Shown: positions 1 through 8,114 of the stretch, piece after piece
Layout: each line of letters begins with the position of its first letter
Position numbering within the stretch: position 1 is the stretch's first letter
Source of the DNA: an uncultured Flavobacteriales bacterium
Lineage (GTDB): Bacteria; Bacteroidota; Bacteroidia; Flavobacteriales_D; Sanyastnellaceae
NCBI GenBank assembly: GCA_938085105.1
Contig: CALKGK010000009.1
Coordinates: 1 to 52,063 of the forward strand
Direction: 5' to 3'
Length of the DNA stretch: 52,063 nt
Program-made: the position numbers and the translations under genes
The notes under the pieces: model-generated
The model's database searches: none
The model's input: the letters and a program-made list of their open reading frames with translations, nothing else
What the model was told of the DNA's origin: nothing

Positions 1-569
1 CGCAATTCTTCTGGGATGGAGAGTACCTTACCTCCTATTTCTTCCAGATTATAGAACCGGAAAAAGCTCTCCAGTTCAGCATTCACCTTTTCAAGAACAA
101 CGATGTCTTTCACTTTTGTGAGAAGTTGTCCGCCTTCTCGACACATTTGAATGGACTGCTCTGCTGGAAGTGGTTTTTTATCTTTTGGATTTTTCTTACT
201 GAGGTATTGTTGGTAAAAAGGAATGGCCTTAGCAAACTCGTAGTTCAAGTGCAAAGCTTTTCCCATGTAGAAATAAACACGGGCATCTTCAAGCCCCTTT
301 TGGATCGCGAAGTTCAAGTGACGAATAGCGGTTTCTTTGGGTTCCCCAGCGAATAAAGTGCACGTCCCGAATTTGAAATTCAGTTCGGCATCTTTGGGGT
401 TCAGGCTCACGAGTTGGGAATACAGCGGATATGCCTGTGCGAAGGCGTCTGCCTCGAACAAAAGGTCTGCCTCTGCCTTCAACTTTTCAGTTTGGGCGGA
501 GCTTTGCTGTCCTATTGCCAAAAAAGCGGCAAAAAACACCATGATGACCGTCAAAATAAAATGACGCAT
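1..569 (-). CDS. Secreted TPR protein, N-terminal part (3' end outside window)
   Basis: The first 189 codons of a gene on the minus strand are present; the rest lies beyond base 1. The start ATG at 569-567 gives a clear signal peptide (MRHFILTVIMVFFAAFLAIG...). About three TPR-like helical repeats follow, with patterns such as YPLYSQLVSLNPKDAELNFK and the ALHLNYEFAKAIPFYQQYL segment. The visible part ends in a stretch resembling the linker of large Bacteroidota proteins that combine TPR repeats with a PD40/WD40-like propeller and sometimes an OmpA domain. The signal peptide and repeats are seen; the propeller/OmpA continuation is inference from family knowledge. Such proteins are exported to the periplasm or outer membrane, and no enzymatic role can be assigned. 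No good -7 box was seen just upstream. Confidence 0.8.
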   Translation of the reverse strand, partial: MRHFILTVIMVFFAAFLAIGQQSSAQTEKLKAEADLLFEADAFAQAYPLYSQLVSLNPKDAELNFKFGTCTLFAGEPKETAIRHLNFAIQKGLEDARVYFYMGKALHLNYEFAKAIPFYQQYLSKKNPKDKKPLPAEQSIQMCREGGQLLTKVKDIVVLEKVNAELESFFRFYNLEEIGGKVLSIPEEL

Positions 570-724
570 AATGCAAGTTCTTTTAGAGAAAGCGGGTTTC
601 CTTGTTTTCAAAAGGGAAATTAGGCAATTCTTGATAGCTAGAACAAAATCTGCCTGCTTTCGGTCGTTTCCTACAGTTTTCGCTCTTGTTTACGGACACA
701 CTTGGGAAAGGTTACCTCGGTTAC

Positions 725-754
725 TTGTAAGCCACGAAATGCTTGTTACCTTTG
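725..754 (+). promoter_or_regulatory. Bacteroidota-type promoter for pruA
   Basis: TTG at 725-727, a 19-nt spacer, then TACCTTTG at 747-754. This matches the known Bacteroidota primary sigma consensus (-33 TTTG/TTG, -7 TAnnTTTG) with the usual spacing. It predicts transcription starting near 759 and a leader of about 15 nt before the ATG at 774. It is the best complete promoter in the window. Confidence 0.75.
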
Positions 755-773
755 TCGAAAAATACAGATAAGC

Positions 774-2402
774 ATGTCAAAAGGAGTTTATACTGTGCCA
801 TTCGAAGGAAACGAAGAAGTTTTATCCTACGCTCCCGGCACTCCAGAAAGAGAAGAGTTATTGCGCACTTACAAAGAGATGTACTCTCAAGCGCCTATTG
901 ATGTTCCAATGTACATTGGAAGTGAATTGGTGAGAACGTCGGACAAGCGTCCAATGTCGCCACCACACGACCACCAACATGTTATTGGTCATTACAACTA
1001 CGGTGGAGCTGAACACGTGAAAAGTGCCATTGATGCTGCTCTAGCTGCAAAGCAGGCTTGGGCTGACCTTCCATGGGAGCACAGAGCATCTGTATTTTTG
1101 AAAGCGGCTGATCTTCTTGCTGGCCCTTACAGAGCTAAAATGAACGCAGCTACCATGCTCGCTCAGTCGAAGAACGCTTTCCAGGCGGAGATTGATGCAG
1201 CTTGCGAGTTGATTGATTTCTTGCGTTTCAATGTGAATTTCATGCAGGAGATTTACGAGAACCAGCCAGACAGTAGTCCGGGAATGTGGAACCGATTGGA
1301 ATATCGTCCGCTCGAAGGATTTGTGCTTGCGGTAACTCCGTTTAACTTCACCGCCATTGCAGCCAATTTGCCTGCGGTAGCCGCGATGATGGGGAACACT
1401 GTGGTATGGAAGCCAGCAGACAGTCAAGTATACTCTGCTGAAGTAATTATGGAATTGTTTCGCGAAGCAGGATTGCCAGACGGAGTGATTAACATGATTA
1501 CCGTTGATGGACCAGTTTTGGGTGACGTTGTATTCAAGCACCGCGACTTGGCGGGATTGCACTTTACTGGATCGACCGGAGTATTCCGTCATCTATGGAA
1601 AGAAATAGGGAACAACATTGAGCACTACCGTTCTTACCCTCGAATTGTGGGTGAAACTGGAGGGAAAGATTTCATCTTTGCTCACGAAAGTTCACATCCT
1701 TTGGAAGTTGGAACCGCCATTGCAAGAGGAGCCTTTGAATTTCAGGGACAAAAATGTTCTGCTGCATCAAGAGCCTACATACCATCCAACATTTGGCCAG
1801 AAGTTAAGGCGCACGTTATTAGTGAAGTTGGAAGCTTCAAAATGGGATCACCAGAAGACTTCTCGAACTTTATTACCGCTGTTATTGATAAGAATGCTTT
1901 TGATAAAATCACAGGCTATATCGATTACATCAAAACTCAGGATGATGCTGAAATCATTGCTGGTGGTGGGTATGACGGTTCGAAAGGGTACTTCGTAGAA
2001 CCGACCGTTGTTGTGACCACGAATCCTAAATTCAGAACGATGTGTGAAGAGATCTTCGGACCTGTAATTACCATCTATGTGTACGAGCCGAAAGACTACG
2101 AAGCAACGTTGACTTTGGTGGACGAAACATCAGAGTATGCATTGACGGGTGCTATCTTCGCTCGCGATCGTTACGCATTGAACCACATGGCAAAACGTCT
2201 AGAGAATGCTGCAGGAAACTTCTACATCAATGACAAGCCAACTGGAGCTGTCGTTGGTCAGCAACCTTTTGGTGGAGCACGTGGATCTGGAACAAACGAT
2301 AAAGCCGGAGCCGTCTTTAATTTGCTTCGTTGGGTATCTCCAAGAACCATCAAAGAAACATTTGTACCAGCGAAAAGCTACCGTTACCCATTCTTGGATT
2401 AA
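774..2402 (+). CDS. pruA: L-glutamate gamma-semialdehyde dehydrogenase (P5C dehydrogenase)
   Basis: This 542-residue aldehyde dehydrogenase is the usual length for the stand-alone P5C dehydrogenase family. It oxidises glutamate-5-semialdehyde (from proline via P5C) to glutamate with NAD+, the second step of proline catabolism, in the cytosol. The catalytic glutamate is visible in VGETGGKDF (about E294) and the nucleophile in GQKCSAASRAY (about C328). The C-terminal PFGGARGSGTNDKAG stretch is also characteristic of PruA. The frame is open 24 codons further upstream, but the ATG at 774 (MSKGVYTVPF) fits the family and lies just after the promoter at 725-754, so the longer start is rejected. No proline dehydrogenase gene is adjacent. 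Transcription probably ends at the hairpin at 2451-2477. Confidence 0.95.
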   Translation: MSKGVYTVPFEGNEEVLSYAPGTPEREELLRTYKEMYSQAPIDVPMYIGSELVRTSDKRPMSPPHDHQHVIGHYNYGGAEHVKSAIDAALAAKQAWADLPWEHRASVFLKAADLLAGPYRAKMNAATMLAQSKNAFQAEIDAACELIDFLRFNVNFMQEIYENQPDSSPGMWNRLEYRPLEGFVLAVTPFNFTAIAANLPAVAAMMGNTVVWKPADSQVYSAEVIMELFREAGLPDGVINMITVDGPVLGDVVFKHRDLAGLHFTGSTGVFRHLWKEIGNNIEHYRSYPRIVGETGGKDFIFAHESSHPLEVGTAIARGAFEFQGQKCSAASRAYIPSNIWPEVKAHVISEVGSFKMGSPEDFSNFITAVIDKNAFDKITGYIDYIKTQDDAEIIAGGGYDGSKGYFVEPTVVVTTNPKFRTMCEEIFGPVITIYVYEPKDYEATLTLVDETSEYALTGAIFARDRYALNHMAKRLENAAGNFYINDKPTGAVVGQQPFGGARGSGTNDKAGAVFNLLRWVSPRTIKETFVPAKSYRYPFLD

Positions 2403-2443
2403 TTGATAACCACGATTGCGATTTTCTATCGCTTTTTATGATA

Positions 2444-2477
2444 ATAAAAAACCCGTTCGAATCGAACGGGTTTTTTT
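2444..2477. terminator. Bidirectional intrinsic terminator
   Basis: Stem ACCCGTTC (2451-2458), loop GAATC, stem GAACGGGT (2464-2471), with A-tract before and T-tract after. It can therefore terminate both pruA (plus) and the convergent gene at 2504-3097 (minus). Confidence 0.9.
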
Positions 2478-2503
2478 ATTGCTTTTAATCAGTAAATCCA
2501 TGC

Positions 2504-3097
2504 TTATTCAGCCTTGTCTGACTTTTCTTTGAGGTGTTTCAATTCATCCAATTTGTGGTTGTAAGGCGAAACCAATTTTCCTTGTTCATCCATCCATTTT
2601 GTGAGGACAATGAATTTTTCTTTTTTCCCCTCTTCTCCAATGGTATCGATTTTATTGGACACCGTTCTTAAGCGGAAAGCTGAATTGAGAACTGAGGCTT
2701 TCGTAGCCGGAAATTCTTCTGGAGCCTTATTTTTAAGGACCATTGCATCTCTAAAGAGTTCGTTGTAAGTCATGGGACGGTCTGCAGCCTTCAAACGGTC
2801 TAAGATAAATTTGCTCCACGTTGGTTTTGGACCTCTTTTCTTTTTGCGTTTTCTGCGCTGAACATCGGATTCACTTGACTTTTTAGCTTTCGGGCTGGCC
2901 ACTGGGGCTTGAACAGATGAAGGAAGGTTAGTCATGATCTCTTCCTTATCCACTTTAACTCCTCCCAATTTCTCGAGCATGTTGGCCAAATGGTTCAACT
3001 TCGATTTGGTTGCGATGTATTCTTGCTCGTAAAAAGCACGCATACTCAACAACTCTTCTGCCGAAACAGAAATTGTTTTTTGATCTGTTTTATTCAT
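2504..3097 (-). CDS. Putative DNA-binding protein: coiled coil, basic patch, winged-helix-like C-terminus
   Basis: This 197-aa protein has no signal peptide and no assigned function. Residues about 10-50 are helical and heptad-like. Residues about 70-95 form a very basic linker ending in RRKRKKKRGPKPTWSKF, which resembles an AT-hook or histone-tail patch. Residues about 100-165 (LDRLKAADRPMTYNELFRDA ... KEKFIVLTKW) have the spacing of a winged helix and weakly resemble the HARE-HTH (HB1/ASXL) fold. A charged helix ends the protein. Chromatin or nucleic-acid binding is inference from charge and layout. The gene is monocistronic, transcribed away from rnpB, and ends at the shared terminator. 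The ATG at 3097 is the only sensible start. Confidence 0.75.
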   Translation of the reverse strand: MNKTDQKTISVSAEELLSMRAFYEQEYIATKSKLNHLANMLEKLGGVKVDKEEIMTNLPSSVQAPVASPKAKKSSESDVQRRKRKKKRGPKPTWSKFILDRLKAADRPMTYNELFRDAMVLKNKAPEEFPATKASVLNSAFRLRTVSNKIDTIGEEGKKEKFIVLTKWMDEQGKLVSPYNHKLDELKHLKEKSDKAE

Positions 3098-3185
3098 GAT
3101 GTGCGGTTTTTCAAGTCTATGAGAAGAAATTTCTGAGATATCTTCGCTTAAACTACTAATGCATTATAACAAAGATAATATAAAT

Positions 3186-3209
3186 AAAAAAGCCCCGCAG
3201 TGCGGGGCT
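3186..3209 (-). terminator. Intrinsic terminator of rnpB
   Basis: Stem AGCCCCGC (3191-3198), loop AGT, stem GCGGGGCT (3202-3209). Read on the minus strand it is followed by a U-rich tract (complement of 3181-3190). It lies immediately 3' of the RNase P RNA. Confidence 0.9.
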
Positions 3210-3530
3210 ACAAATTCATAAGCCGGATTCTGTTCTTCAAAATAAATTGAAGTCTCGTCATTTATCTATTCAACCTACCCCCCAACTTCGAGCGAGCAGC
3301 CCTCAAACGCTGGTGTACATGGTATTTCATCCCACAAGGTTTACCAAAGCTTACACAATCACTTGTGCAACTGGTGAGCTCTTACCTCACCTTTTCACCC
3401 TTACCAAACATGTTGGCGGTTTAAATCTCTGTAGCACTATCTGTCATCCTAAAATGCCTGCTTTTTGGGCAGTGTGGCGCTCTTTGATGTCCGGACTTTC
3501 CTCTTCCGAAGAAGCGACGAGCCGATTTGC
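3210..3530 (-). ncRNA. rnpB: RNase P RNA (bacterial type A)
   Basis: This is the catalytic RNA that removes 5' leaders from pre-tRNAs. On the minus strand it carries the universal 5' core GAGGAAAGTCCGGAC (complement of about 3487-3501) and the 3' core ACAGAATCCGGCTTA (complement of about 3221-3235). The GGTAAGGGTGAAAAGGTG-type P-loop region lies between them. The 5' GCAAAT and 3' ATTTGT ends can pair to form P1, which sets the boundaries to within a few bases. Length is about 320 nt. A perfect -7 box lies at 3535-3542 and a hairpin terminator directly follows. The open frame running through it on the plus strand is spurious. The aldehyde dehydrogenase gene ends 24 bases upstream. Confidence 0.95.
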
Positions 3531-3534
3531 GGTG

Positions 3535-3542
3535 CAAAAGTA
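3535..3542 (-). promoter_or_regulatory. -7 promoter box of rnpB
   Basis: TACTTTTG read on the minus strand fits TAnnTTTG. It places the transcription start at about 3530, which agrees with the folded 5' end of the RNA. No clear -33 element was seen. Confidence 0.65.
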
Positions 3543-3554
3543 CGTTAATATTTG

Positions 3555-4898
3555 TTATTCGATGACGATGGTCTGCTTATTCACAAAAGACAAAATCCCT
3601 TCCTTCCCCAACTCTCGGCCGTAACCTGATGTTTTCACACCTCCAAAAGGCAAGTTGGGGTCTGATTTTACAAAGGCATTGAAAAACACAGCTCCTTCAG
3701 CCAATTTTGAACAAGCGGGAAGATAATCTTCAGGGTTTTCACACATGATGGATACCCCGAGTCCGAAAGGACCATGATTACTAAGTTCAATGGCTTCATC
3801 GAAAGAAGAAAAAGGCGTTACAGTGAGCACGGGTCCGAACAATTCTTCATCAAAACACTTCATTCCCGGTTTGCAATCGAACAGTGCGTTTGGCCAAAAA
3901 TGGGCTTTATCTCTCTTGATTTCAAATAAAGCTTGAGCTCCCGAAGAAATGCTTGATCGGCATTGTTCTTCGAGCTCTTCAGCCAGGTCTTCTCGTGCCA
4001 TCGGACCCAAGTCTGGATTGTTCATGGGGTCACCCAAAGTCATATCGCGAAGTGCTTTCTCGATCTCTAACTTGGTCCTTTCGTAAAAGCGCTCGTGCAC
4101 CAAAAGACGTTTGACAGCGATGCAGCTTTGTCCGTTATTCTGAAACCTCCCTTGAATTGCAAGTTCAATACTCTTTGAAAAATCAGCACTTTCAGTAATG
4201 ATCATCGCATTGCTTCCTCCCAATTCTAAAAGGGAAGGCTTGATGAGCTCAGCTGCTGTTTTGGCTATAGAACTACCCGCTTTGAGCGAGCCCGTTAAGG
4301 TCACTCCTTTGATTCTTGGGTCTTCCACGATTTCAGGAGCATCTTTTCCTGAGATGAAAATACTTTTGAAAAGGGACGGAAAGCCCTCCACATTAAAAGC
4401 ATCTTCCAAAGCTTCGGAACAGGCTGAAACATTGCTTGCATGCTTCAAAAGGAACGTATTTCCCGCCAGAATTGCCGGGACTGCTGCTCTAAACACCTGC
4501 CAGAAAGGGTAATTCCAAGGCATCACCGCGAAAATAACTCCCAGTGCTTGGTGTCTCACCATCGCTTTTTTCGCACCCGTTTCGATCAGTTCGTCGGCCA
4601 AATATCTTGGGGCATGCTTTGCATGGTGTTCACAAAGCCAAATGCATTTGTCGATCTCACCTTCTGCTTGAGACAAGGGCTTCCCCATTTCGAGCGTCAT
4701 CAATTCAGCCCACTTGGATTTGTTCTTTTTGAGTGAAGCAGCTAAGCCCAGAATGAAAGAGCAACGTTGAATGATTGGACTCGACCTCCACTGGCCAAAA
4801 GATGCGTTGAGGGATTGAATGCTTTCTTCAATTTCTTCATTTGAAGAGGCTTCCCGTTCGAAGATGATTTCTTGATTCCAAGGATTAATGCTTTTCAT
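3555..4898 (-). CDS. NAD(P)-dependent aldehyde dehydrogenase, succinate-semialdehyde dehydrogenase-like
   Basis: This 447-residue member of the aldehyde dehydrogenase superfamily is close to the short SSADH (GabD/YneI-like) group, which lacks the longer N-terminus of other members. Visible signatures are the NAD-binding VMPWNYPFWQVFRAA segment (about 125-139), the general base in LELGGSNAM (E225), the nucleophile in NNGQSCIAVKR (C259), and FDEELFGPVLTVTPF toward the C-terminus. It probably oxidises succinic semialdehyde to succinate in the cytosol, but substrate choice cannot be read from the sequence. It is a single gene: the M28 peptidase upstream on the same strand ends 45 bases before its ATG at 4898, so co-transcription is possible. 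No gabT or other GABA gene is nearby. Confidence 0.9.
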   Translation of the reverse strand: MKSINPWNQEIIFEREASSNEEIEESIQSLNASFGQWRSSPIIQRCSFILGLAASLKKNKSKWAELMTLEMGKPLSQAEGEIDKCIWLCEHHAKHAPRYLADELIETGAKKAMVRHQALGVIFAVMPWNYPFWQVFRAAVPAILAGNTFLLKHASNVSACSEALEDAFNVEGFPSLFKSIFISGKDAPEIVEDPRIKGVTLTGSLKAGSSIAKTAAELIKPSLLELGGSNAMIITESADFSKSIELAIQGRFQNNGQSCIAVKRLLVHERFYERTKLEIEKALRDMTLGDPMNNPDLGPMAREDLAEELEEQCRSSISSGAQALFEIKRDKAHFWPNALFDCKPGMKCFDEELFGPVLTVTPFSSFDEAIELSNHGPFGLGVSIMCENPEDYLPACSKLAEGAVFFNAFVKSDPNLPFGGVKTSGYGRELGKEGILSFVNKQTIVIE

Positions 4899-4943
4899 GA
4901 GGCTAAAGAGTTTAGAAGTGAAAATAGCCAGCAGCGATCTGTC

Positions 4944-6230
4944 CTAATCCCAAATCACTTCGAGCTCCATGGCTTGGCCGTCTCTGATGATGTCAACAAG
5001 GGTGGTGTCTTCTGGTTCAAAAATGCTCAAGCCTTCCATATAGCTTTGCATATCCGTTACCTTGAGTTCTCCCATCTGAACGACAATGTCTCCCTTCATC
5101 ATGCCCGCGTTTTGTGCCGGACGCTCTTCTCTCAAACCATCGATACGCATCCCTTCACCATCAAACAAGTAATCAGGAATCACTCCTAAAGTTACCTTGA
5201 ATGCAGGAGCGCTCTCATTGTCTTCGTCTTTCGTTTTGGTGAAAGCCATTTGTTCCAACTGGTCCACCTGTTGAATTAAGCGAGCGGTATAATCATTCAC
5301 CAACTTCATCCCGTTCATATTGATTTTCTCCACATCGTCACTTGGGCGGTGGTAATCTTCGTGCTGGCCAGTGAATAAGTGAAGTACCGGAATATCTTCG
5401 AGGTAGAAGCTTGTGTGATCGGAAGGACCTACCCCCGACTCGCTCAAGACCAATTTTAAGCTGTCCGTGTTTGCCACCTCGAGTTCACTGTTCCAAGCTG
5501 GGCTCGTTCCATTACCGTAAATCGCCAAAGTGTTTTCTTCATTCATTCTCCCCACCATATCGAAATTGATCATGCACTTCACTTGATCTAAAGGAATCGT
5601 TGGTCGGTCACAAAACGTATTTGAGCCCCAGAGTCCTTTTTCCTCACCGGAGAAAGCAATGAAGAGGACATTGCTGTTTTTCGTCAAAGCTTGAATATCT
5701 TCAGCCAGAGAAAGCATCAGCGCTACTCCACTTGCGTTATCATCTGCTCCGTTATGAATTGCGTGGCCTTCTGTATGCAAGGAGTTTTCATCTCCCATCC
5801 CCAAGTGATCGTAGTGAGCACCAATAATGATCCACGAATCGCTTTGGTTTTCAAACTTTGCAATTACATTTTTTCCGGTAATCTCTTTCACCACGCCCAT
5901 ACCGAATCGAGTGGAGTCGCCATCGTTCATTTTTTGAATGGGTGGGTGAGGTTTTTTGCTGAAAGATTGAAAGTAGCCCTCTTCTCCTGCTGCTTGCAAA
6001 CCAAGTTGATCAAATCGATTGGCGATGTAAGCCGCCGCGAGTTCTTCTTCCTTTGTTCCTGTCTCTCTTCCGCCCAATTCATCGGAAGCCAAGTAGTTCA
6101 AATCAGCAAGAACAGCGTTTTGGTTGAAAGAATATTGGGGTGACTCTTTTTCCTGACAAGCGGTAAAAACAGTGAGAATGAGTGCAGAAAAGGCTACACA
6201 TTTTAAAGCAATTTTGGAGCTAAACATCAT
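4944..6230 (-). CDS. M28-family zinc aminopeptidase lipoprotein with C-terminal PDZ domain
   Basis: This 428-aa exported lipoprotein has signal peptide residues 1-24, lipobox FTAC and acylated C25. The M28 domain (about 35-325) shows the metal ligands: H139 in GAHYDHLG, D163 in GADDNASG, the catalytic and ligand glutamates in FSGEEKGLWGS (about 196-197), an Asp in MINFDMVGRM, and the last His in GQHEDYHRPSDD. A PDZ domain follows (about 345-428), with MRIDGLREERPAQNAGMMKG as its carboxylate-binding start. Co-catalytic zinc peptidases of this type trim peptides outside the inner membrane; the PDZ probably helps hold substrate. Two ATGs occur in tandem at 6230 and 6227, and either may be used. 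It is divergent from the TolB-like gene, with 50 bp between. Confidence 0.92.
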   Translation of the reverse strand: MMFSSKIALKCVAFSALILTVFTACQEKESPQYSFNQNAVLADLNYLASDELGGRETGTKEEELAAAYIANRFDQLGLQAAGEEGYFQSFSKKPHPPIQKMNDGDSTRFGMGVVKEITGKNVIAKFENQSDSWIIIGAHYDHLGMGDENSLHTEGHAIHNGADDNASGVALMLSLAEDIQALTKNSNVLFIAFSGEEKGLWGSNTFCDRPTIPLDQVKCMINFDMVGRMNEENTLAIYGNGTSPAWNSELEVANTDSLKLVLSESGVGPSDHTSFYLEDIPVLHLFTGQHEDYHRPSDDVEKINMNGMKLVNDYTARLIQQVDQLEQMAFTKTKDEDNESAPAFKVTLGVIPDYLFDGEGMRIDGLREERPAQNAGMMKGDIVVQMGELKVTDMQSYMEGLSIFEPEDTTLVDIIRDGQAMELEVIWD

Positions 6231-6280
6231 TGGGACAGCATTTGTTGTAATTTCGCTGCCAAGTTAGTTAACAATCTACA

Positions 6281-7429
6281 ATGAGACACCTATTCATACC
6301 ACTCTCGGTACTTTTTCTTCTCTCTTGTTCTGATGGAAGCAATACAGAACAATACGAACACGGACATCACCATGCTGATAGCAAGGACAGTACAGCTCAT
6401 CATCATCACGCTCACGGCGGAAATGCTGGTCCGGAAACCACACACTATGAAAAGGAAACACACCTTAAAAACGTGCGTCAACTGACTTACGGTGGTGACA
6501 ATGCTGAAGCCTATTGGAGCTTTGACGATCAAAGTTTGGTATTTCAATCCAACAACCCAAAATGGGGATATGCTTGTGATCAGATCTACGTAATGCCATT
6601 GGAGAACATGACTCCAGATACCATTCCTCCTTTCATTGTATCTACTGGAAAAGGAAGAACCACCTGCAGTTATTTTATGCCAGGTGATAGCACCATCATT
6701 TACGGATCAACCCATTTGGGTGGAGATGCTTGTCCGGAAGAAGCCGATCGCAGCAGCGGACGATATGTGTGGTCCATTTACGACACCTACGACCTTTTCG
6801 TGAGTGATATGGAAGGAAACATCATTCAGCAACTCACTGATTTTGATGGATATGATGCTGAGGCCACGCTCTCTTCTGATGGAAGCAAAATTGTTTTCAC
6901 CAGCACCCGAAGTGGTGATTTGGAATTGTGGACCATGAATGTTGACGGAAGTGATCTTAAGCAGATCACCTTTGATTTGGGATATGACGGTGGCGCATTT
7001 TTTAGTCCAGACGGTACCCAACTCGTGTACAGATCGAGCAGACCAAAAACACCGGAAGAAGTTGATAAGTATACTTCTTTGCTGGCTGAAGGTCTTGTAG
7101 AGCCTAGTGATATGGAATTGTATGTTTGCGATGTAGATGGGACAAATCACCGACAAGTGACCTCATTGGGAGGAGCTAATTGGGCCCCGTTCTTTCATCC
7201 ATCCGGTGAAAAGATCCTTTTTTGTTCGAATCATCACAGCGGAGGTTATCCCTTTAATTTGTTCATGATTAATGTGGATGGAACCGGCCTCGAGCAAGTT
7301 ACGTTCGACGATTCCTTTGACTCTTTCCCCATGTTCTCTTATGATGGAAAGCACCTTGTTTTTGCATCGAACCGAAACAACGGTAGAACTCGTGACACCA
7401 ACCTTTTCATTGCAGAATGGCAAGACTAG
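6281..7429 (+). CDS. TolB/PD40-type beta-propeller lipoprotein with histidine-rich linker
   Basis: This 382-aa lipoprotein has signal peptide MRHLFIPLSVLFLLS followed by an LLSC lipobox (C16). A linker (about 25-50) is extremely rich in histidine (HGHHHADSKDSTAHHHHAHG). The rest is a propeller of PD40/WD40-like blades with repeated signatures such as ATLSSDGSKIVFTSTRSGD, FFSPDGTQLVYRSSR and MFSYDGKHLVFASNRNNG. PD40 propellers resemble TolB and usually act as periplasmic or surface binding scaffolds; no enzymatic residues are evident. The His-rich stretch could bind Zn, Ni or Cu, but this is inference. The gene overlaps the next small ORF by 13 nt, suggesting translational coupling. Weak promoter elements (TTTG at 6241, TAGTTAAC at 6265) lie just upstream. 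Confidence 0.88.
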   Translation: MRHLFIPLSVLFLLSCSDGSNTEQYEHGHHHADSKDSTAHHHHAHGGNAGPETTHYEKETHLKNVRQLTYGGDNAEAYWSFDDQSLVFQSNNPKWGYACDQIYVMPLENMTPDTIPPFIVSTGKGRTTCSYFMPGDSTIIYGSTHLGGDACPEEADRSSGRYVWSIYDTYDLFVSDMEGNIIQQLTDFDGYDAEATLSSDGSKIVFTSTRSGDLELWTMNVDGSDLKQITFDLGYDGGAFFSPDGTQLVYRSSRPKTPEEVDKYTSLLAEGLVEPSDMELYVCDVDGTNHRQVTSLGGANWAPFFHPSGEKILFCSNHHSGGYPFNLFMINVDGTGLEQVTFDDSFDSFPMFSYDGKHLVFASNRNNGRTRDTNLFIAEWQD

Positions 7430-7593
7430 AAGAAGATAAAGATCACCAAAAAACAGATCAAAGCTCTCCGTTCCGAAGGTGGATAAAACGCCTCGGATGG
7501 GGAGCTTTTTTGTTTTTTCTGATCAAAGGAATACTCTGGTTGATTGTGCTGTTTTTTGGCGCACAAATCCTTGTTTTAGAGGGATGTAACTAG
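7417..7593 (+). CDS. 58-aa single-pass membrane protein overlapping the TolB-like gene
   Basis: This short ORF starts with an ATG inside the last codons of the TolB-like gene (13-nt overlap). It encodes a charged N-terminus (MARLEEDKDHQKTDQSS), a basic stretch PFRRWIKRLGW, and one hydrophobic segment (AFLFFLIKGILWLIVLFFGA) ending in EGCN. The layout (cytoplasmic charged tail, RRW-K-LG, then a membrane helix with FFLIKGxLWL) resembles small conserved Bacteroidota membrane proteins with no known function. The overlap and organised composition argue that it is real. Function unknown. Confidence 0.7.
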   Translation: MARLEEDKDHQKTDQSSPFRRWIKRLGWGAFLFFLIKGILWLIVLFFGAQILVLEGCN

Positions 7594-7600
7594 ACCCACC

Positions 7601-7975
7601 TCAACTCTTGATAAAGTCGATACACAAGGGGTAATTGTAGTCTTCACCTTTCGACGCCGCTACCGAAGCGATGATCATTACGATGGTTGCAAATACTCCC
7701 AATGCGGCCATGATAAAAATCCCGATGATGAAGAAAACCATGATGAAACTTACGATGACATAAATGAGCAGGGATAATTGAAAATTGAGTGATTTCCGTG
7801 CGTGTTCAGCGACAAATCTCGATTCCTCTTTTTTCACGATCCATAAAATAAGTGGAACTATAAAACCACCAAACATGGTCCCGAGATGTGCCAAGAGTGC
7901 AAGGTTTTTATCGTCTTGTGTAATTTGCTCTTGGTGGAGGGTGATATCGTCGAGTGTATTTCTATTTGATTCCAT
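7601..7975 (-). CDS. DUF4870 (Tic20-like) small membrane protein
   Basis: This 124-aa protein has a hydrophilic N-terminus and three hydrophobic segments: about 28-48, about 68-88 and about 88-108. The family signature is visible as LAHLGTMFGGFIVPLILWIV, then KKEESRFVAEHARKSLNFQL, then the paired C-terminal helices and an YPLCIDFI end. DUF4870 proteins are widespread inner-membrane proteins of unknown role, distantly similar to Tic20 import components. The gene is monocistronic and convergent with the 58-aa ORF (7 bp between stops). Confidence 0.9.
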   Translation of the reverse strand: MESNRNTLDDITLHQEQITQDDKNLALLAHLGTMFGGFIVPLILWIVKKEESRFVAEHARKSLNFQLSLLIYVIVSFIMVFFIIGIFIMAALGVFATIVMIIASVAASKGEDYNYPLCIDFIKS

Positions 7976-7991
7976 AGTACTGAGGTTTAGA

Positions 7992-7999
7992 CAAAGGTA
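7992..7999 (-). promoter_or_regulatory. -7 promoter box of the DUF4870 gene
   Basis: TACCTTTG on the minus strand, 16 nt before the ATG at 7975. Perfect TAnnTTTG; no TTG was seen at the usual -33 spacing. Confidence 0.6.
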
Positions 8000-8114
8000 A
8001 GCTCAATGAATGAAAAAGGTGAACCGCTGCTCCTTCGAAATGGTTCATTCATCACAATATTTCGATGAAAAGGAAGGTCTGATTAATGATAGAAGATGAT
8101 TTTCAATGTGCTGA

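Noticed and set aside
1041-1592. 183-aa ORF opposite pruA
   Set aside because: It is antisense to a conserved enzyme and low in protein-like character; a shadow of pruA codon use.
3247-3624. 125-aa ORF on the plus strand
   Set aside because: It lies across the RNase P RNA and the end of the aldehyde dehydrogenase gene; no protein-like features.
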